A stretch of DNA of 19,421 bases from Verrucomicrobia subdivision 6 bacterium BACL9 MAG-120507-bin52 (GCA_001438005.1 LIBO01000004.1:1-19421); one strand, 5' to 3'. Counted from the stretch's first letter, positions 1-6,780 are shown. Numbers and translations are program-made. The notes: generated by a model from the letters alone, not told the origin.

Positions 1-543
1 ATCTCCAATGACAAAGATTCGGTCGGGAGAAAAGATCTCCCGATGCCGCTCGTGGGCCCTTCGTTGGGCATGCGGGCCCAGCTCGTTGCGCACGGAGGAA
101 TCATCCGCAAAAGCCCCAAACTCAAAAAAATGGTTCACCCCATACCGGGTCAATTTCAAACGGGCTCCTTTTTCAATGTTTCCCGTCAGCAGAGCCTGGA
201 CAAACTCAGGTCTACGGTGAGCCTCCTCCAAGATCCCTAGAACCCCGGGGTGCAAACCCCCATTCCTTTTGGGCAACTCCTCCGCCAGTAACTCCACATA
301 GTGATTCAGAAATTCTGCGACCTGCTCCGGGCCGCTCGGCTTTCCATCCCGCCCTAAAATTTGCTCCACAATCCACTTATCAGTTCGTCCCGCAATCTCC
401 AACCCCTCTAAGCCACGGCGAATCCCATGAACCTTTTCCATGACCCGGCTTAAAGCCGATTCTCCCGCTTTTCCTGTGTGGAGAATCGTTCCGTCGATAT
501 CCCAGAGAAGTAGTTTCCGGGCGAGGGGGGAACCAGCCCTCAC
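1..543 (-). CDS. HAD-family phosphatase, phosphoglycolate-phosphatase-like (3' end beyond window)
   Basis: A frame of 181 codons runs off the left edge of the window, so the C-terminus is missing. It shows HAD motif I, LLWDIDGTI, with candidate nucleophile Asp15 and acid/base Asp17. Motif II is LLTGN, followed by a conserved-looking Lys (ARLKLTRYG). The start of motif III, FVIGD, lies at the window edge. The stretch between motifs I and II is long enough for a helical C1 cap, as in phosphoglycolate phosphatases and related HAD-IA enzymes. The likely reaction is hydrolysis of a small phosphomonoester in the cytosol; the substrate cannot be told from sequence. The chosen start is GTG at 543-541, which overlaps the fabI TGA in a GTGA junction and implies translational coupling. 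The HAD assignment is firm; the Gph assignment is only a family resemblance. Confidence 0.82.
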   Translation of the reverse strand, partial: MRAGSPLARKLLLWDIDGTILHTGKAGESALSRVMEKVHGIRRGLEGLEIAGRTDKWIVEQILGRDGKPSGPEQVAEFLNHYVELLAEELPKRNGGLHPGVLGILEEAHRRPEFVQALLTGNIEKGARLKLTRYGVNHFFEFGAFADDSSVRNELGPHAQRRAHERHREIFSPDRIFVIGD

Positions 544-1316
544 ATCCCCATCACGCTGTAGCCCGCGTCCGCATACAGCGTCTGCCCCGTGATCCCCGCC
601 GCCCCATCCGAAGCCAAGAACACCCCCGTGGCCCCTAACTCCTCCAACGTAATATTTCTCTTTAAAGGAGCGTGCGCTTCGTAGTGGGAGAGCATCGCCG
701 AAAACCCGCTAATACCCCGCGCCGCTAAGGTATTCACTGGGCCAGCACTGATCGCGTTCACCCGAATTTTTTGGGGGCCTAGATCATACGCCAGGTAGCG
801 TACACTTGCCTCCAAAGCCGCTTTGGCTACCCCCATCACATTGTAGTGGGGTACCACTTTTTCTGCTCCGTAGTAGCTCATCGTCACAATGCTACCCCCG
901 GCCGACATGAGAGGCCTGGCCGCACGGCTCACCGCCACCAAAGAGTAGGCGCTGATGTCGTGCGCCACCCGAAAAGCTTCGCGGGTGGTGTCGACAAAGT
1001 TTCCTTCCAATGCCTCTTTGGGTGCAAAGGCCACGCTATGCAAAAGTAAATCGACTCGGGGCGACTTTGTTTTTACAAAGTCAAAAAACTTCGCGATATC
1101 CTCATCCCGACTGACATCGCAGGGTGCGACCGGCGTATCCGCCCCGAAAGTCGCGGCCAGCTCCTCCACGTTCTCCTTCAGACGATCCCCCTGATAATTA
1201 AAGATCAGCTTGGCTCCGGCGTCCGCCCACGCCTTGGCAATTCCCCACGCAATACTTCGCTTGTTGGCGACCCCAAAAACGACCCCCACTTTTCCCGCTA
1301 AGATTGGATGACTCAC
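540..1316 (-). CDS. fabI: Enoyl-[acyl-carrier-protein] reductase (NADH), FabI
   Basis: A complete 258-residue protein, close to the usual FabI length. FabI performs the last reduction of each fatty-acid elongation cycle, converting trans-2-enoyl-ACP to acyl-ACP. The N-terminal cofactor segment VFGVANKRSIAWGIA is typical of FabI rather than of other SDRs. The active-site pair is visible as Tyr148 and Tyr158, with Tyr158-x6-Lys165 (YNVMGVAK), the FabI spacing rather than the YxxxK of classical SDRs. The region after it (NAISAGPVNTLAA) is the FabI substrate-loop region. The start is GTG at 1316. A purine-rich GGGGAG stretch abuts it, which is close for a Shine-Dalgarno site, so the start is likely but not certain. 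The gene is divergent from the terC-like gene and overlaps the downstream HAD gene by 4 bases. Confidence 0.95.
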   Translation of the reverse strand: MSHPILAGKVGVVFGVANKRSIAWGIAKAWADAGAKLIFNYQGDRLKENVEELAATFGADTPVAPCDVSRDEDIAKFFDFVKTKSPRVDLLLHSVAFAPKEALEGNFVDTTREAFRVAHDISAYSLVAVSRAARPLMSAGGSIVTMSYYGAEKVVPHYNVMGVAKAALEASVRYLAYDLGPQKIRVNAISAGPVNTLAARGISGFSAMLSHYEAHAPLKRNITLEELGATGVFLASDGAAGITGQTLYADAGYSVMGM

Positions 1317-1410
1317 CTCCCCAAAGTGCCCTCACCCATGCCACTCTGTCACGCCTGGAGTCACTTCCCCTTGGCCTTCTCAGCTCCTCCTGCTACCAAA
1401 GCAAGTTGCC

Positions 1411-2337
1411 ATGAGTTCCCCTCCCCATCTCGGTTGGATTCTGTTTGGACCCCTCGTCTTGGCACTGCTGGCCGCCGATCTGATTCTTTTCCATCGTGAT
1501 CCACGCCCCGTTGACCTGCGGCGCTCCCTGCAAGCCACCGCCGGATGGGTTGCCCTCGCCCTCGCCTTTGGCGGCCTTGTTGCCTTTACGTTGGGAACGA
1601 ACCCCGCGATGGAGTTTTTTACCGGCTACATTGTCGAACTCTCCCTGAGTGTGGATAACGTATTCGTTTTCGCCGTTCTCCTCCGTTACTTTGCCGTTCC
1701 CGAAAAATCTCAATTTCCCGCCCTTTTCTGGGGGATCATCGGAGCCCTTTTTCTGCGAGCCCTCTTTATTTTCACCGGGATCGCCCTAATCAATCGCTTT
1801 CATTGGCTGATCTACCTTTTTGGCGCTCTTCTCGTCTACACCGGAATCAAACTCCTCAAAGGTGGGGAAGCGAAAGTCGAACCCGACCATAACCCGCTGA
1901 TTCGGCTGGCTCGGAAATTCATCCCCATCACACCCGATTTTCATGGGGACCGCTTCTTTTTTCGTGAAAAGGGGCGCTGGACCGGCACTCCACTCCTCCT
2001 TGTCCTCATCGCCCTTGGCACCACCGATCTCGTTTTCGCGATCGATTCGATCCCCGCAATTCTTGCCATCACCCGCGACCCTTTCATTGTCCTTACCTCC
2101 AACGCCTTTGCCGTCCTCGGCCTGCGCGCCCTCTACTTTGCTATCGCCGGCCTGATCAAACTGTTCGCTTACCTTAACGTCGGGCTCGCCGTCATTCTCT
2201 CCTTTATTGGACTCAAAATGCTCCTGTCCGGCTACATCCACCTGCCGATTCCCGTAACCCTAGGCTTTGTTCTCGGGGTTTTGCTGATCTCCATCGCCGC
2301 ATCGGTTCTTTATCCGCCCAAAAAAACCCACCCGTAG
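1411..2337 (+). CDS. TerC/Alx-family integral membrane protein
   Basis: A 308-residue, highly hydrophobic protein with about eight or nine predicted membrane spans. It carries the paired TerC-family motifs: SLSVDNVFVF (residues 78-87, with Asp82) and VFAIDSIPAI (208-217, with Asp212), followed by SNAFAVLGLRALYF (230-243). Length and architecture match the Alx/YgjT-type branch. Alx in E. coli is linked to manganese export and alkaline pH, and TerC relatives are linked to metal loading of exported enzymes. A role in divalent metal transport is therefore a family-based inference. The ATG start has no strong Shine-Dalgarno site. The 94-base gap shared with divergent fabI shows no recognisable yybP-ykoY riboswitch. 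Confidence 0.9.
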   Translation: MSSPPHLGWILFGPLVLALLAADLILFHRDPRPVDLRRSLQATAGWVALALAFGGLVAFTLGTNPAMEFFTGYIVELSLSVDNVFVFAVLLRYFAVPEKSQFPALFWGIIGALFLRALFIFTGIALINRFHWLIYLFGALLVYTGIKLLKGGEAKVEPDHNPLIRLARKFIPITPDFHGDRFFFREKGRWTGTPLLLVLIALGTTDLVFAIDSIPAILAITRDPFIVLTSNAFAVLGLRALYFAIAGLIKLFAYLNVGLAVILSFIGLKMLLSGYIHLPIPVTLGFVLGVLLISIAASVLYPPKKTHP

Positions 2338-2348
2338 CCTTTAAATAT

Positions 2349-2375
2349 ATAAACATATGCTTATCATATGTTTAT
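2349..2375. repeat. A+T-rich perfect inverted repeat (11-bp arms, 5-nt centre)
   Basis: The arms ATAAACATATG (2349-2359) and CATATGTTTAT (2365-2375) are exact reverse complements around CTTAT. They sit in an A+T-rich patch, about 2338-2390, that contrasts sharply with the G+C-rich surroundings, between the terC-like stop and the glucosaminidase promoter. No T-run follows either arm directly, so it is not a standard terminator. An operator for a dimeric regulator or a promoter-associated element is the simplest reading, but no regulator is identified. Confidence 0.6.
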
Positions 2376-2417
2376 GGTATTTTATATAGCCGTGTACGTT
2401 AGAAACCCCATCCAAAG

Positions 2418-2445
2418 TTGACGCACTTCCGACCCCACCTAAGAT
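2418..2445 (+). promoter_or_regulatory. Candidate sigma70-type promoter for the glucosaminidase gene
   Basis: TTGACG (2418-2423) is followed after 16 bases by TAAGAT (2440-2445). This is a 5/6 match to the -35 consensus and a 4/6 match to the -10 consensus. Transcription would begin at about 2452, at or within a few bases of the ATG of the following gene, suggesting a leaderless or nearly leaderless message. The call rests on motif matching only. Confidence 0.4.
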
Positions 2446-2451
2446 ATTCAC

Positions 2452-3330
2452 ATGCCCCAAGTCGTCGATCTGACCTCGGCTATTGCCCGAAAAACTTTCG
2501 CCAAAAAACCCAAGTTTCGCTTGGGCCTAGTCGGTACGCTGGTTGTCTCCAATTTCGCTTGGCTCGTTCTCTTTGGTGTGGCGTTTGTTTCGCTGATTGG
2601 CGTGACCCGTTTTTCCGCTGCCCTTTCCAAAAGTTATCTTGAAGAGAAATGGAACTCTCTCCAAAACCGCCTTGCCCAAAAGAAGGAAATTGAGGAGCGA
2701 GATATGCGGATCGCCCGCCTCATCGCTTCACAAAGCTCCGACACCACCGACATCCTTGGCCTCGCCACCCGAATCTCCAAGATTCTCGACTCCGCCAATG
2801 GCCGCCAACGCCGCTTCCTCGAAAACGCCATCCCTGAAGCCATGCTCATTCAAACCAGCTCCCAGATTCCCGCCTCGGCCGTTCTTGCCATGGCGATCTT
2901 CGAATCCGGTTATGGCAACAGCATGCTGGCCAAGGACTATAACAACTACTTTGGCATGAAAGCATTCAATAGCTGGACTGGCCCCCGCGCCTTAAATATG
3001 CCCACCCGCGACAGCGGCAAGGACACCACCGCCGACTTCCGTGCCTACCCCAACCTGGCCTCCGGGTTCCAAGGATACTCCCAATTCCTTCTTTCGAATG
3101 ATCGCTACCGCAAGCACGTGGGCGAGAAATCCGGTATCAAATTTGTCTCGAATATTCTCGCCGCTGGCTACTGCCCCGACCCCGACTACCTCACCCATAT
3201 TCGGGCTATTATTCAGAAACACGGGCTCGATCGCCTCGACGCGGCCTTGGAAGAAATCGTCGATAAGCAAGAGTCGGTCGCCAAAGTCGTCCCAGTAAGC
3301 AATACTCCCGCTCCGGCGGCGACTCACTAA
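2452..3330 (+). CDS. Membrane-anchored glucosaminidase (GH73/FlgJ-like) peptidoglycan hydrolase
   Basis: 292 residues. A short basic cytoplasmic segment precedes a single hydrophobic span at about residues 24-50. A charged, heptad-like helix (about 55-92) leads to the catalytic domain (about 120-265). That domain has the GH73 signature: SAVLAMAIFESGYGNSMLA with candidate catalytic Glu151, then NNYFGMKA (164-171), then FRAYPNLASGFQGYSQFL. These enzymes cut the N-acetylglucosaminyl bond in the glycan strands of peptidoglycan, so this is probably an inner-membrane-tethered periplasmic autolysin. The C-terminal tail is Pro/Ala-rich. There is no flagellar context and no SH3 or LysM binding domain. 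The stop overlaps the convergent gene's stop by 4 bases. Confidence 0.88.
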   Translation: MPQVVDLTSAIARKTFAKKPKFRLGLVGTLVVSNFAWLVLFGVAFVSLIGVTRFSAALSKSYLEEKWNSLQNRLAQKKEIEERDMRIARLIASQSSDTTDILGLATRISKILDSANGRQRRFLENAIPEAMLIQTSSQIPASAVLAMAIFESGYGNSMLAKDYNNYFGMKAFNSWTGPRALNMPTRDSGKDTTADFRAYPNLASGFQGYSQFLLSNDRYRKHVGEKSGIKFVSNILAAGYCPDPDYLTHIRAIIQKHGLDRLDAALEEIVDKQESVAKVVPVSNTPAPAATH

Positions 3331-3773
3331 TCTTTCTTACTTTCGACTCCTTTGTCCGCACAAGAGATCGTCCCCACCCCCGGGACCTTCACCTCGAGAA
3401 GCAGATACCTCCAAATTCCAGCCGCACTTTTTTCGGCGCGCAAAGTCACCCCAGCCGCTCGCTCAGAGCCACGAAGCGTAAAATCTAGACGGGCGAGGCC
3501 ACCTGCGGCCTGATCCTCCAACTCCCCCGTCACGGCCCACCCCAACTGGATGGGCTCACCTAGCTCCTGCTTCACCCGTTCATCCTGAACCACTCTCTCC
3601 ACCGCCTCACGCATCACTTCACTGCTCTTCAGCATCGAGTAACTGATTTGCAACGTCATCCACCCAACCGCAAACACTCCCGTCACCACCAGCGTCAGCC
3701 CCAAAACCAGCCACCGCCTCGCTCTCACCTCCCACGCCATTAACTCGGCTTGAGTCATCAGCCCTTTTTTCAT
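3327..3773 (-). CDS. Small single-TM protein resembling Coa1-type cytochrome oxidase assembly factors
   Basis: 148 residues from the ATG at 3773. Other Met codons at 3815 and 3758 are possible starts, and no strong ribosome site decides between them. One hydrophobic span at about residues 19-41 follows a basic N-terminus. A soluble region of about 100 residues, presumably periplasmic, follows. In it the pattern VQDERVKQELGEPIQ and GWAVTGELED, followed by beta-rich sequence ending WRYLLLEVKV, resembles the Coa1/Tim21-like domain seen in bacterial proteins annotated as cytochrome oxidase assembly factor 1. There are no oxidase genes in the window, so the functional link is by resemblance only. 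It is convergent with the glucosaminidase gene and divergent from the DHPS-like gene. Confidence 0.6.
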   Translation of the reverse strand: MKKGLMTQAELMAWEVRARRWLVLGLTLVVTGVFAVGWMTLQISYSMLKSSEVMREAVERVVQDERVKQELGEPIQLGWAVTGELEDQAAGGLARLDFTLRGSERAAGVTLRAEKSAAGIWRYLLLEVKVPGVGTISCADKGVESKKD

Positions 3774-3854
3774 CTCTCTACTCTGAATCCCTCCTCCCCC
3801 ATCCGTCCATCCCACTCTCGCACCCGCACGAAATTTCCAGTACGCTTTTCCTCA

Positions 3855-4745
3855 ATGCTCTCTCTTGAATCCCTGACTCAACTCGCCCAAAAACACGCGG
3901 AGGCTCTCCCCGCGCAAGTCGCCGAATTTGAAATTCGCGGACACCGGTTCCACTCGGCCTCACGTCCCCATCTGATGGGGGTCATCAATCTCAGCCCAGA
4001 CTCGTGGTACCGCGAGAGCGTGATTCTCAACACCGACGCCGCCCTCGTCCGTGCCCGGCGCCTCCGAGCCGAGGGCGCTGACCTGGTCGATCTCGGCGCC
4101 GAATCCTCTCTTCACCATGCCGCGCGGGTCGATCCTGCCCAACAAATCGCCACTCTTCTCCCCATCCTCAAGCCTCTCGCCCAAGAGGGCTCCCTTATCT
4201 CGATTGAAACGTATCAGCCCGTCGTCGCCCGCCGTTGCCTCGAAGCTGGGGCTGCCGTCCTCAATCTTACGGGAACCCGCCCCCACGATGACCTATATAA
4301 AGCAGTCGCGGACCACAAAGCAGGCATCATCCTCTGCTACGTTCAAGGGGAGCATGTCCGAGCCGTTGGTGACTTTGTCCACTCTCCTGACCATGCCACC
4401 GCCCTTCTTGACTACTTTCGCCGCGAGATCGACCGTGCGGTCCACGCCGGGGTGCACGCCATCTGGATCGACCCGGGCCTCGGGTTCTACTACAAGAATC
4501 TCCAAGACAGCACCGCCCGCATTCGATACCAGGCGGAAACATTCCTGCACTCCTTTCGTCTTCGCACGCTGGGGTGGCCCGTTTGCCAAGCCCTTCCGCA
4601 CGCCTTTGAGTTTTTCCAGGATGAGGTTCGCTCCGCCGAATCGCTCTTCGCCGTCCTCGCTTTGCTCGGGAAAACCGACCTCCTTCGTACCCATGAAATT
4701 CCTAAAGTGCGGGCCGTTGCGCGCACCCTTGGAATCCTCGCATGA
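3855..4745 (+). CDS. Divergent dihydropteroate-synthase-like (pterin-binding) protein
   Basis: 296 residues with the DHPS TIM-barrel landmarks in order: MGVINLSPDSW (41-51; canonical MGxLNVTPDSF), GADLVDLGAESS (74-85), LISIETYQP (114-122), AGAAVLNLTG (131-140), WIDPGLGF (204-211) and LLRTHEI (276-282). Canonical DHPS joins 6-hydroxymethyl-dihydropterin pyrophosphate to p-aminobenzoate. Here several usual active-site positions differ: the Arg of the STRP loop is absent, the Asp of the 'ISIDT' strand is Glu118, and the SRK lysine motif is replaced by PVCQALPHAF. Asn45, Asp206 and the R-x-H pair (Arg278, His280) remain. There is an N-terminal extension of about 38 residues. I start it at ATG 3855, since codons upstream do not look like DHPS. 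The stop overlaps the next gene by ATGA. It may be a paralogue with changed function or a lineage-specific working FolP. Confidence 0.75.
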   Translation: MLSLESLTQLAQKHAEALPAQVAEFEIRGHRFHSASRPHLMGVINLSPDSWYRESVILNTDAALVRARRLRAEGADLVDLGAESSLHHAARVDPAQQIATLLPILKPLAQEGSLISIETYQPVVARRCLEAGAAVLNLTGTRPHDDLYKAVADHKAGIILCYVQGEHVRAVGDFVHSPDHATALLDYFRREIDRAVHAGVHAIWIDPGLGFYYKNLQDSTARIRYQAETFLHSFRLRTLGWPVCQALPHAFEFFQDEVRSAESLFAVLALLGKTDLLRTHEIPKVRAVARTLGILA

Positions 4746-5467
4746 AACGATCTACCCAACCCGTCGCCCTCATCACCGGCGCCTCCCAAGGTTTGGGCGC
4801 ATACCTCGCCAAAGAAATCTCCCAACTCGGTTACGCCATGGTCCTTCACCACCGCAGCGGTGCCGCCCGCACGGCTCGCCTCGCCCGCGAAATTCGCAAC
4901 CTTGGCTCCCCCGTCTTGGTTGTTCGAGCGGACCTCTCCCTCCCCGATTCCGTCGACCGCCTCTTTCGCGAAATTCGCCATCGCTTCGGCCGGCTGGATC
5001 TCCTCATCAACAATACCGGAACCTACCGCCCTACCCCGCTGCTTCGCACTCGCGCGGATGATTGGTTCGCTGGTCTCCACAGCACTTGCACCGCCACCTT
5101 TCTTGCCACGCAAGCCTCTCTCCCCCTCTTTCCTAAAAGTGGAGGCCGAATCATTAATATGGGTGACTCGGCCGCAGATCGCCTCACCCCGCGCCAACGA
5201 GCCCCAGGTTATCATGTTGGCAAAATTGGCGTGACCCTCCTCACTCGCTCCTTTGCCGCTCAACTCATCTCGCGAAAGATCACCGTAAATCAGATTTCGC
5301 CTGGCTACCTGCAAAACAGTGTCGATCTTCCCCCATCCAAAAAACTACCCTCCGGCCGTCCCATCTCTTTCTCGGAACTTTTCGCCGCCGTGCTTTATCT
5401 TCTCTCTCCTGAGGCATCCCAACTCACCGGGAACAATCTTACGCTGTCGGGTGGATGGAATCTTTAA
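4742..5467 (+). CDS. FolM/pteridine-reductase-like short-chain dehydrogenase
   Basis: 241 residues, a classical SDR length. The Rossmann motif TGASQGLG (12-19) and the NNTG motif (90-93) are present, as is the active-site Tyr157-x3-Lys161 (YHVGK). In place of the usual catalytic Ser the sequence reads INMGDSAADR, with Asp142 upstream of the Tyr. An Asp at this place is characteristic of the PTR1/FolM pteridine-reductase branch, and the following KIGVTLLTRSFA block also resembles FolM. The Asp-Tyr spacing is 15 here, slightly longer than in FolM. Its ATG overlaps the stop of the DHPS-like gene by ATGA, implying coupled translation. A reductase acting on a dihydropterin or dihydrofolate is inferred from motif plus neighbour; other SDR substrates are possible. 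Confidence 0.75.
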   Translation: MKRSTQPVALITGASQGLGAYLAKEISQLGYAMVLHHRSGAARTARLAREIRNLGSPVLVVRADLSLPDSVDRLFREIRHRFGRLDLLINNTGTYRPTPLLRTRADDWFAGLHSTCTATFLATQASLPLFPKSGGRIINMGDSAADRLTPRQRAPGYHVGKIGVTLLTRSFAAQLISRKITVNQISPGYLQNSVDLPPSKKLPSGRPISFSELFAAVLYLLSPEASQLTGNNLTLSGGWNL

Positions 5468-6215
5468 CCCCAGCTCGATAGACCGGCACCCACCCCTCTC
5501 TTTTTAGCTTCGCGTTACTGACCCTCTTACTGCGTCTCATCCGGTTCGAACCCTCTCCCCACACCCCTCCGGCGACCCCTCGTCGCAAGGGTTCATCCTC
5601 CGCCACATTAAAAATCTGCCCCTGGACCCGCAAAGCAACCCCCACCGCTCGCGCCGCATCCTCCCGATTCACCACATTTAACCATCGCTCCGGACCCTCC
5701 GCCCGATTTCGTAAAATACGATCCCCCCCATAAAGACCCGCGCACCGTAACACCGTCCCTCCAACCTCGATCGTTTTCCCCTCCGCCTCAATCATCGCTC
5801 TTGATCTTTCATCCGTCGCCAAACGGGATTCCTCACTGACCCACCCCCCATCCGCCTCGGCATAAACGGAAGTGGAAGATAAATAAACCATTGGCACATG
5901 GAACCTGCTCGCCCACTGGGCCGCTCGCACCGCCCCCTCGCGATGCATACGCTCGAAATCCCCGCCGCCCGCCTCCCGGGATGGCGCCATCGCCCAAACC
6001 ATTCCTCCCCACGTCCCAGACAAACTGTCCCAAAAGTCAGACCGAATCGCGTCCGTCGCGACCACATCCTGACCGTGCCCCCTCAATGCAACCGCGGTGG
6101 CTTCGGAACGTACGATCGCATGGACCGACCAACCCCCCGCCTGAGCCTGTCGCACCACCTCCGACCCTAGAAAACCAGCCCCCACGACAAGCACTCTCGG
6201 TGGACTGGCTTTCAA
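5439..6215 (-). CDS. NAD-dependent epimerase/YeeZ-like Rossmann protein
   Basis: 258 residues. The N-terminal nucleotide-binding motif is VLVVGAGFLGSEVV (GxGxxG at 12-17). A second SDR-like landmark, VYLSSTSVYAE, contains Tyr118, but the expected Lys four residues on is Asp (YAEAD), as in atypical SDR5/YeeZ-type proteins. VLRCAGLYGGDR and FNVAEDEP are further extended-SDR landmarks. The enzymatic role is unknown. The start is TTG at 6215, preceded by GGGA six bases upstream; a TAG closes the frame just above it. The 3' end overlaps the convergent FolM-like gene by 29 bases, so the last residues of each protein are antisense to the other. Confidence 0.75.
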   Translation of the reverse strand: MKASPPRVLVVGAGFLGSEVVRQAQAGGWSVHAIVRSEATAVALRGHGQDVVATDAIRSDFWDSLSGTWGGMVWAMAPSREAGGGDFERMHREGAVRAAQWASRFHVPMVYLSSTSVYAEADGGWVSEESRLATDERSRAMIEAEGKTIEVGGTVLRCAGLYGGDRILRNRAEGPERWLNVVNREDAARAVGVALRVQGQIFNVAEDEPLRRGVAGGVWGEGSNRMRRSKRVSNAKLKREGWVPVYRAGVKDSIHPTA

Positions 6216-6242
6216 AGCGATTCCCGTCTAATACTCAAAAAA

Positions 6243-6332
6243 GGACGAGTGGCGGAGCGGTTGAACGCGGCGGTCTTGAAAACCGCAGATGCCGAAAGGC
6301 ATTCGTAGGTTCGAATCCTACCTCGTCCGCCA
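6243..6332 (+). tRNA. tRNA-Ser (anticodon UGA)
   Basis: The acceptor stem GGACGAG (6243-6249) pairs with CTCGTCC (6322-6328). The discriminator is G (6329), as expected for serine, and CCA is encoded at 6330-6332. The anticodon loop CTTGAAA closed by GCGGT/ACCGC gives anticodon TGA at 6277-6279. The variable arm is long (GATGCCGAAAGGCATTC), the class II form typical of tRNA-Ser. The T loop GTTCGAATC is canonical. An upstream TAATAC (6229-6234) may be its -10 box; no clear -35 is seen. Confidence 0.97.
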
Positions 6333-6338
6333 AAAGTT

Positions 6339-6743
6339 TTAGCCCCGAAGATGGTAGTGGCCCGGGCCCACTTTCCGTAAACCGCGGATCTTCTTCAGAT
6401 TTTGGTAAAACCAAGTGTCCAATCGCTGACGCTGAATATTCATCTTGTGGGCCAGTTCCTTGATCTTAATCCCAGTTTTTCCCGATTGATTCAAATGGGC
6501 CAAGATCACTTGGCGCAGTCCTCCACGACGATTAAACTTTTTTCCCGTTCCCCGCCGTCCAGACTTTACCGGACGCCCCCGGGCAATCCGGTTGGCCCCG
6601 CGGGCAACCGCGGCGGCTCCCGCCCCGACTACTTTGGCGACCGAACGCTCCAACTGCCCTAACTTCTTCTCTAAGCTCTCCTTCTTACGGAGAAGCTTCA
6701 TGATTCGACTGAACTCTTTTGATGTTAGTTTTGTTATGTCCAT
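6339..6743 (-). CDS. Basic coiled-coil / winged-helix-like protein, possible nucleoid-associated or regulatory protein
   Basis: 134 residues with three visible parts. Residues 8-36 form a charged heptad-like helix (FSRIMKLLRKKESLEKKLGQ). Residues 37-73 are an Ala/Gly/Arg/Lys-rich linker (GRPVKSGRRGTGKKFNRR). Residues 74-132 look like a compact winged-helix domain (LRQVILAHLNQSGKTGIKIK, then NIQRQRLDTWFYQNLKK and KVGPGHYHL). Similar small proteins recur in Verrucomicrobiota and related genomes, by my recollection, without known function. The basic linker and helix-turn-helix-like end suggest DNA binding; this is inference. A terminator lies just upstream (6781-6817), so the gene needs its own promoter within about 40 bases. 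The stop is 6 bases from the 3' end of the convergent tRNA-Ser, and no terminator is visible for it. Confidence 0.7.
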   Translation of the reverse strand: MDITKLTSKEFSRIMKLLRKKESLEKKLGQLERSVAKVVGAGAAAVARGANRIARGRPVKSGRRGTGKKFNRRGGLRQVILAHLNQSGKTGIKIKELAHKMNIQRQRLDTWFYQNLKKIRGLRKVGPGHYHLRG

Positions 6744-6780
6744 CCAAAAATGCTAACACAGCATCTAACAACGAGCGACG

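Noticed and set aside
1317..1410. A manganese (yybP-ykoY) riboswitch before the terC-like gene
   Set aside because: Members of this family often have one, but the 94-base leader lacks the conserved core and looks like plain C+T-rich spacer.
2341..2390. The A+T-rich palindrome as a terminator for the terC-like gene
   Set aside because: The stem is A+T-rich and is not followed directly by a T-run, so it would be a poor intrinsic terminator.
4051..5061. A 336-residue open frame on the plus strand
   Set aside because: It runs through both the DHPS-like and FolM-like genes in another frame; it is Ser/Pro/Arg-rich with no recognisable motif, as expected of a shadow frame in G+C-rich DNA.
4490..5314. 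A 274-residue open frame on the minus strand
   Set aside because: It is antisense to two motif-bearing genes and shows no family features itself.
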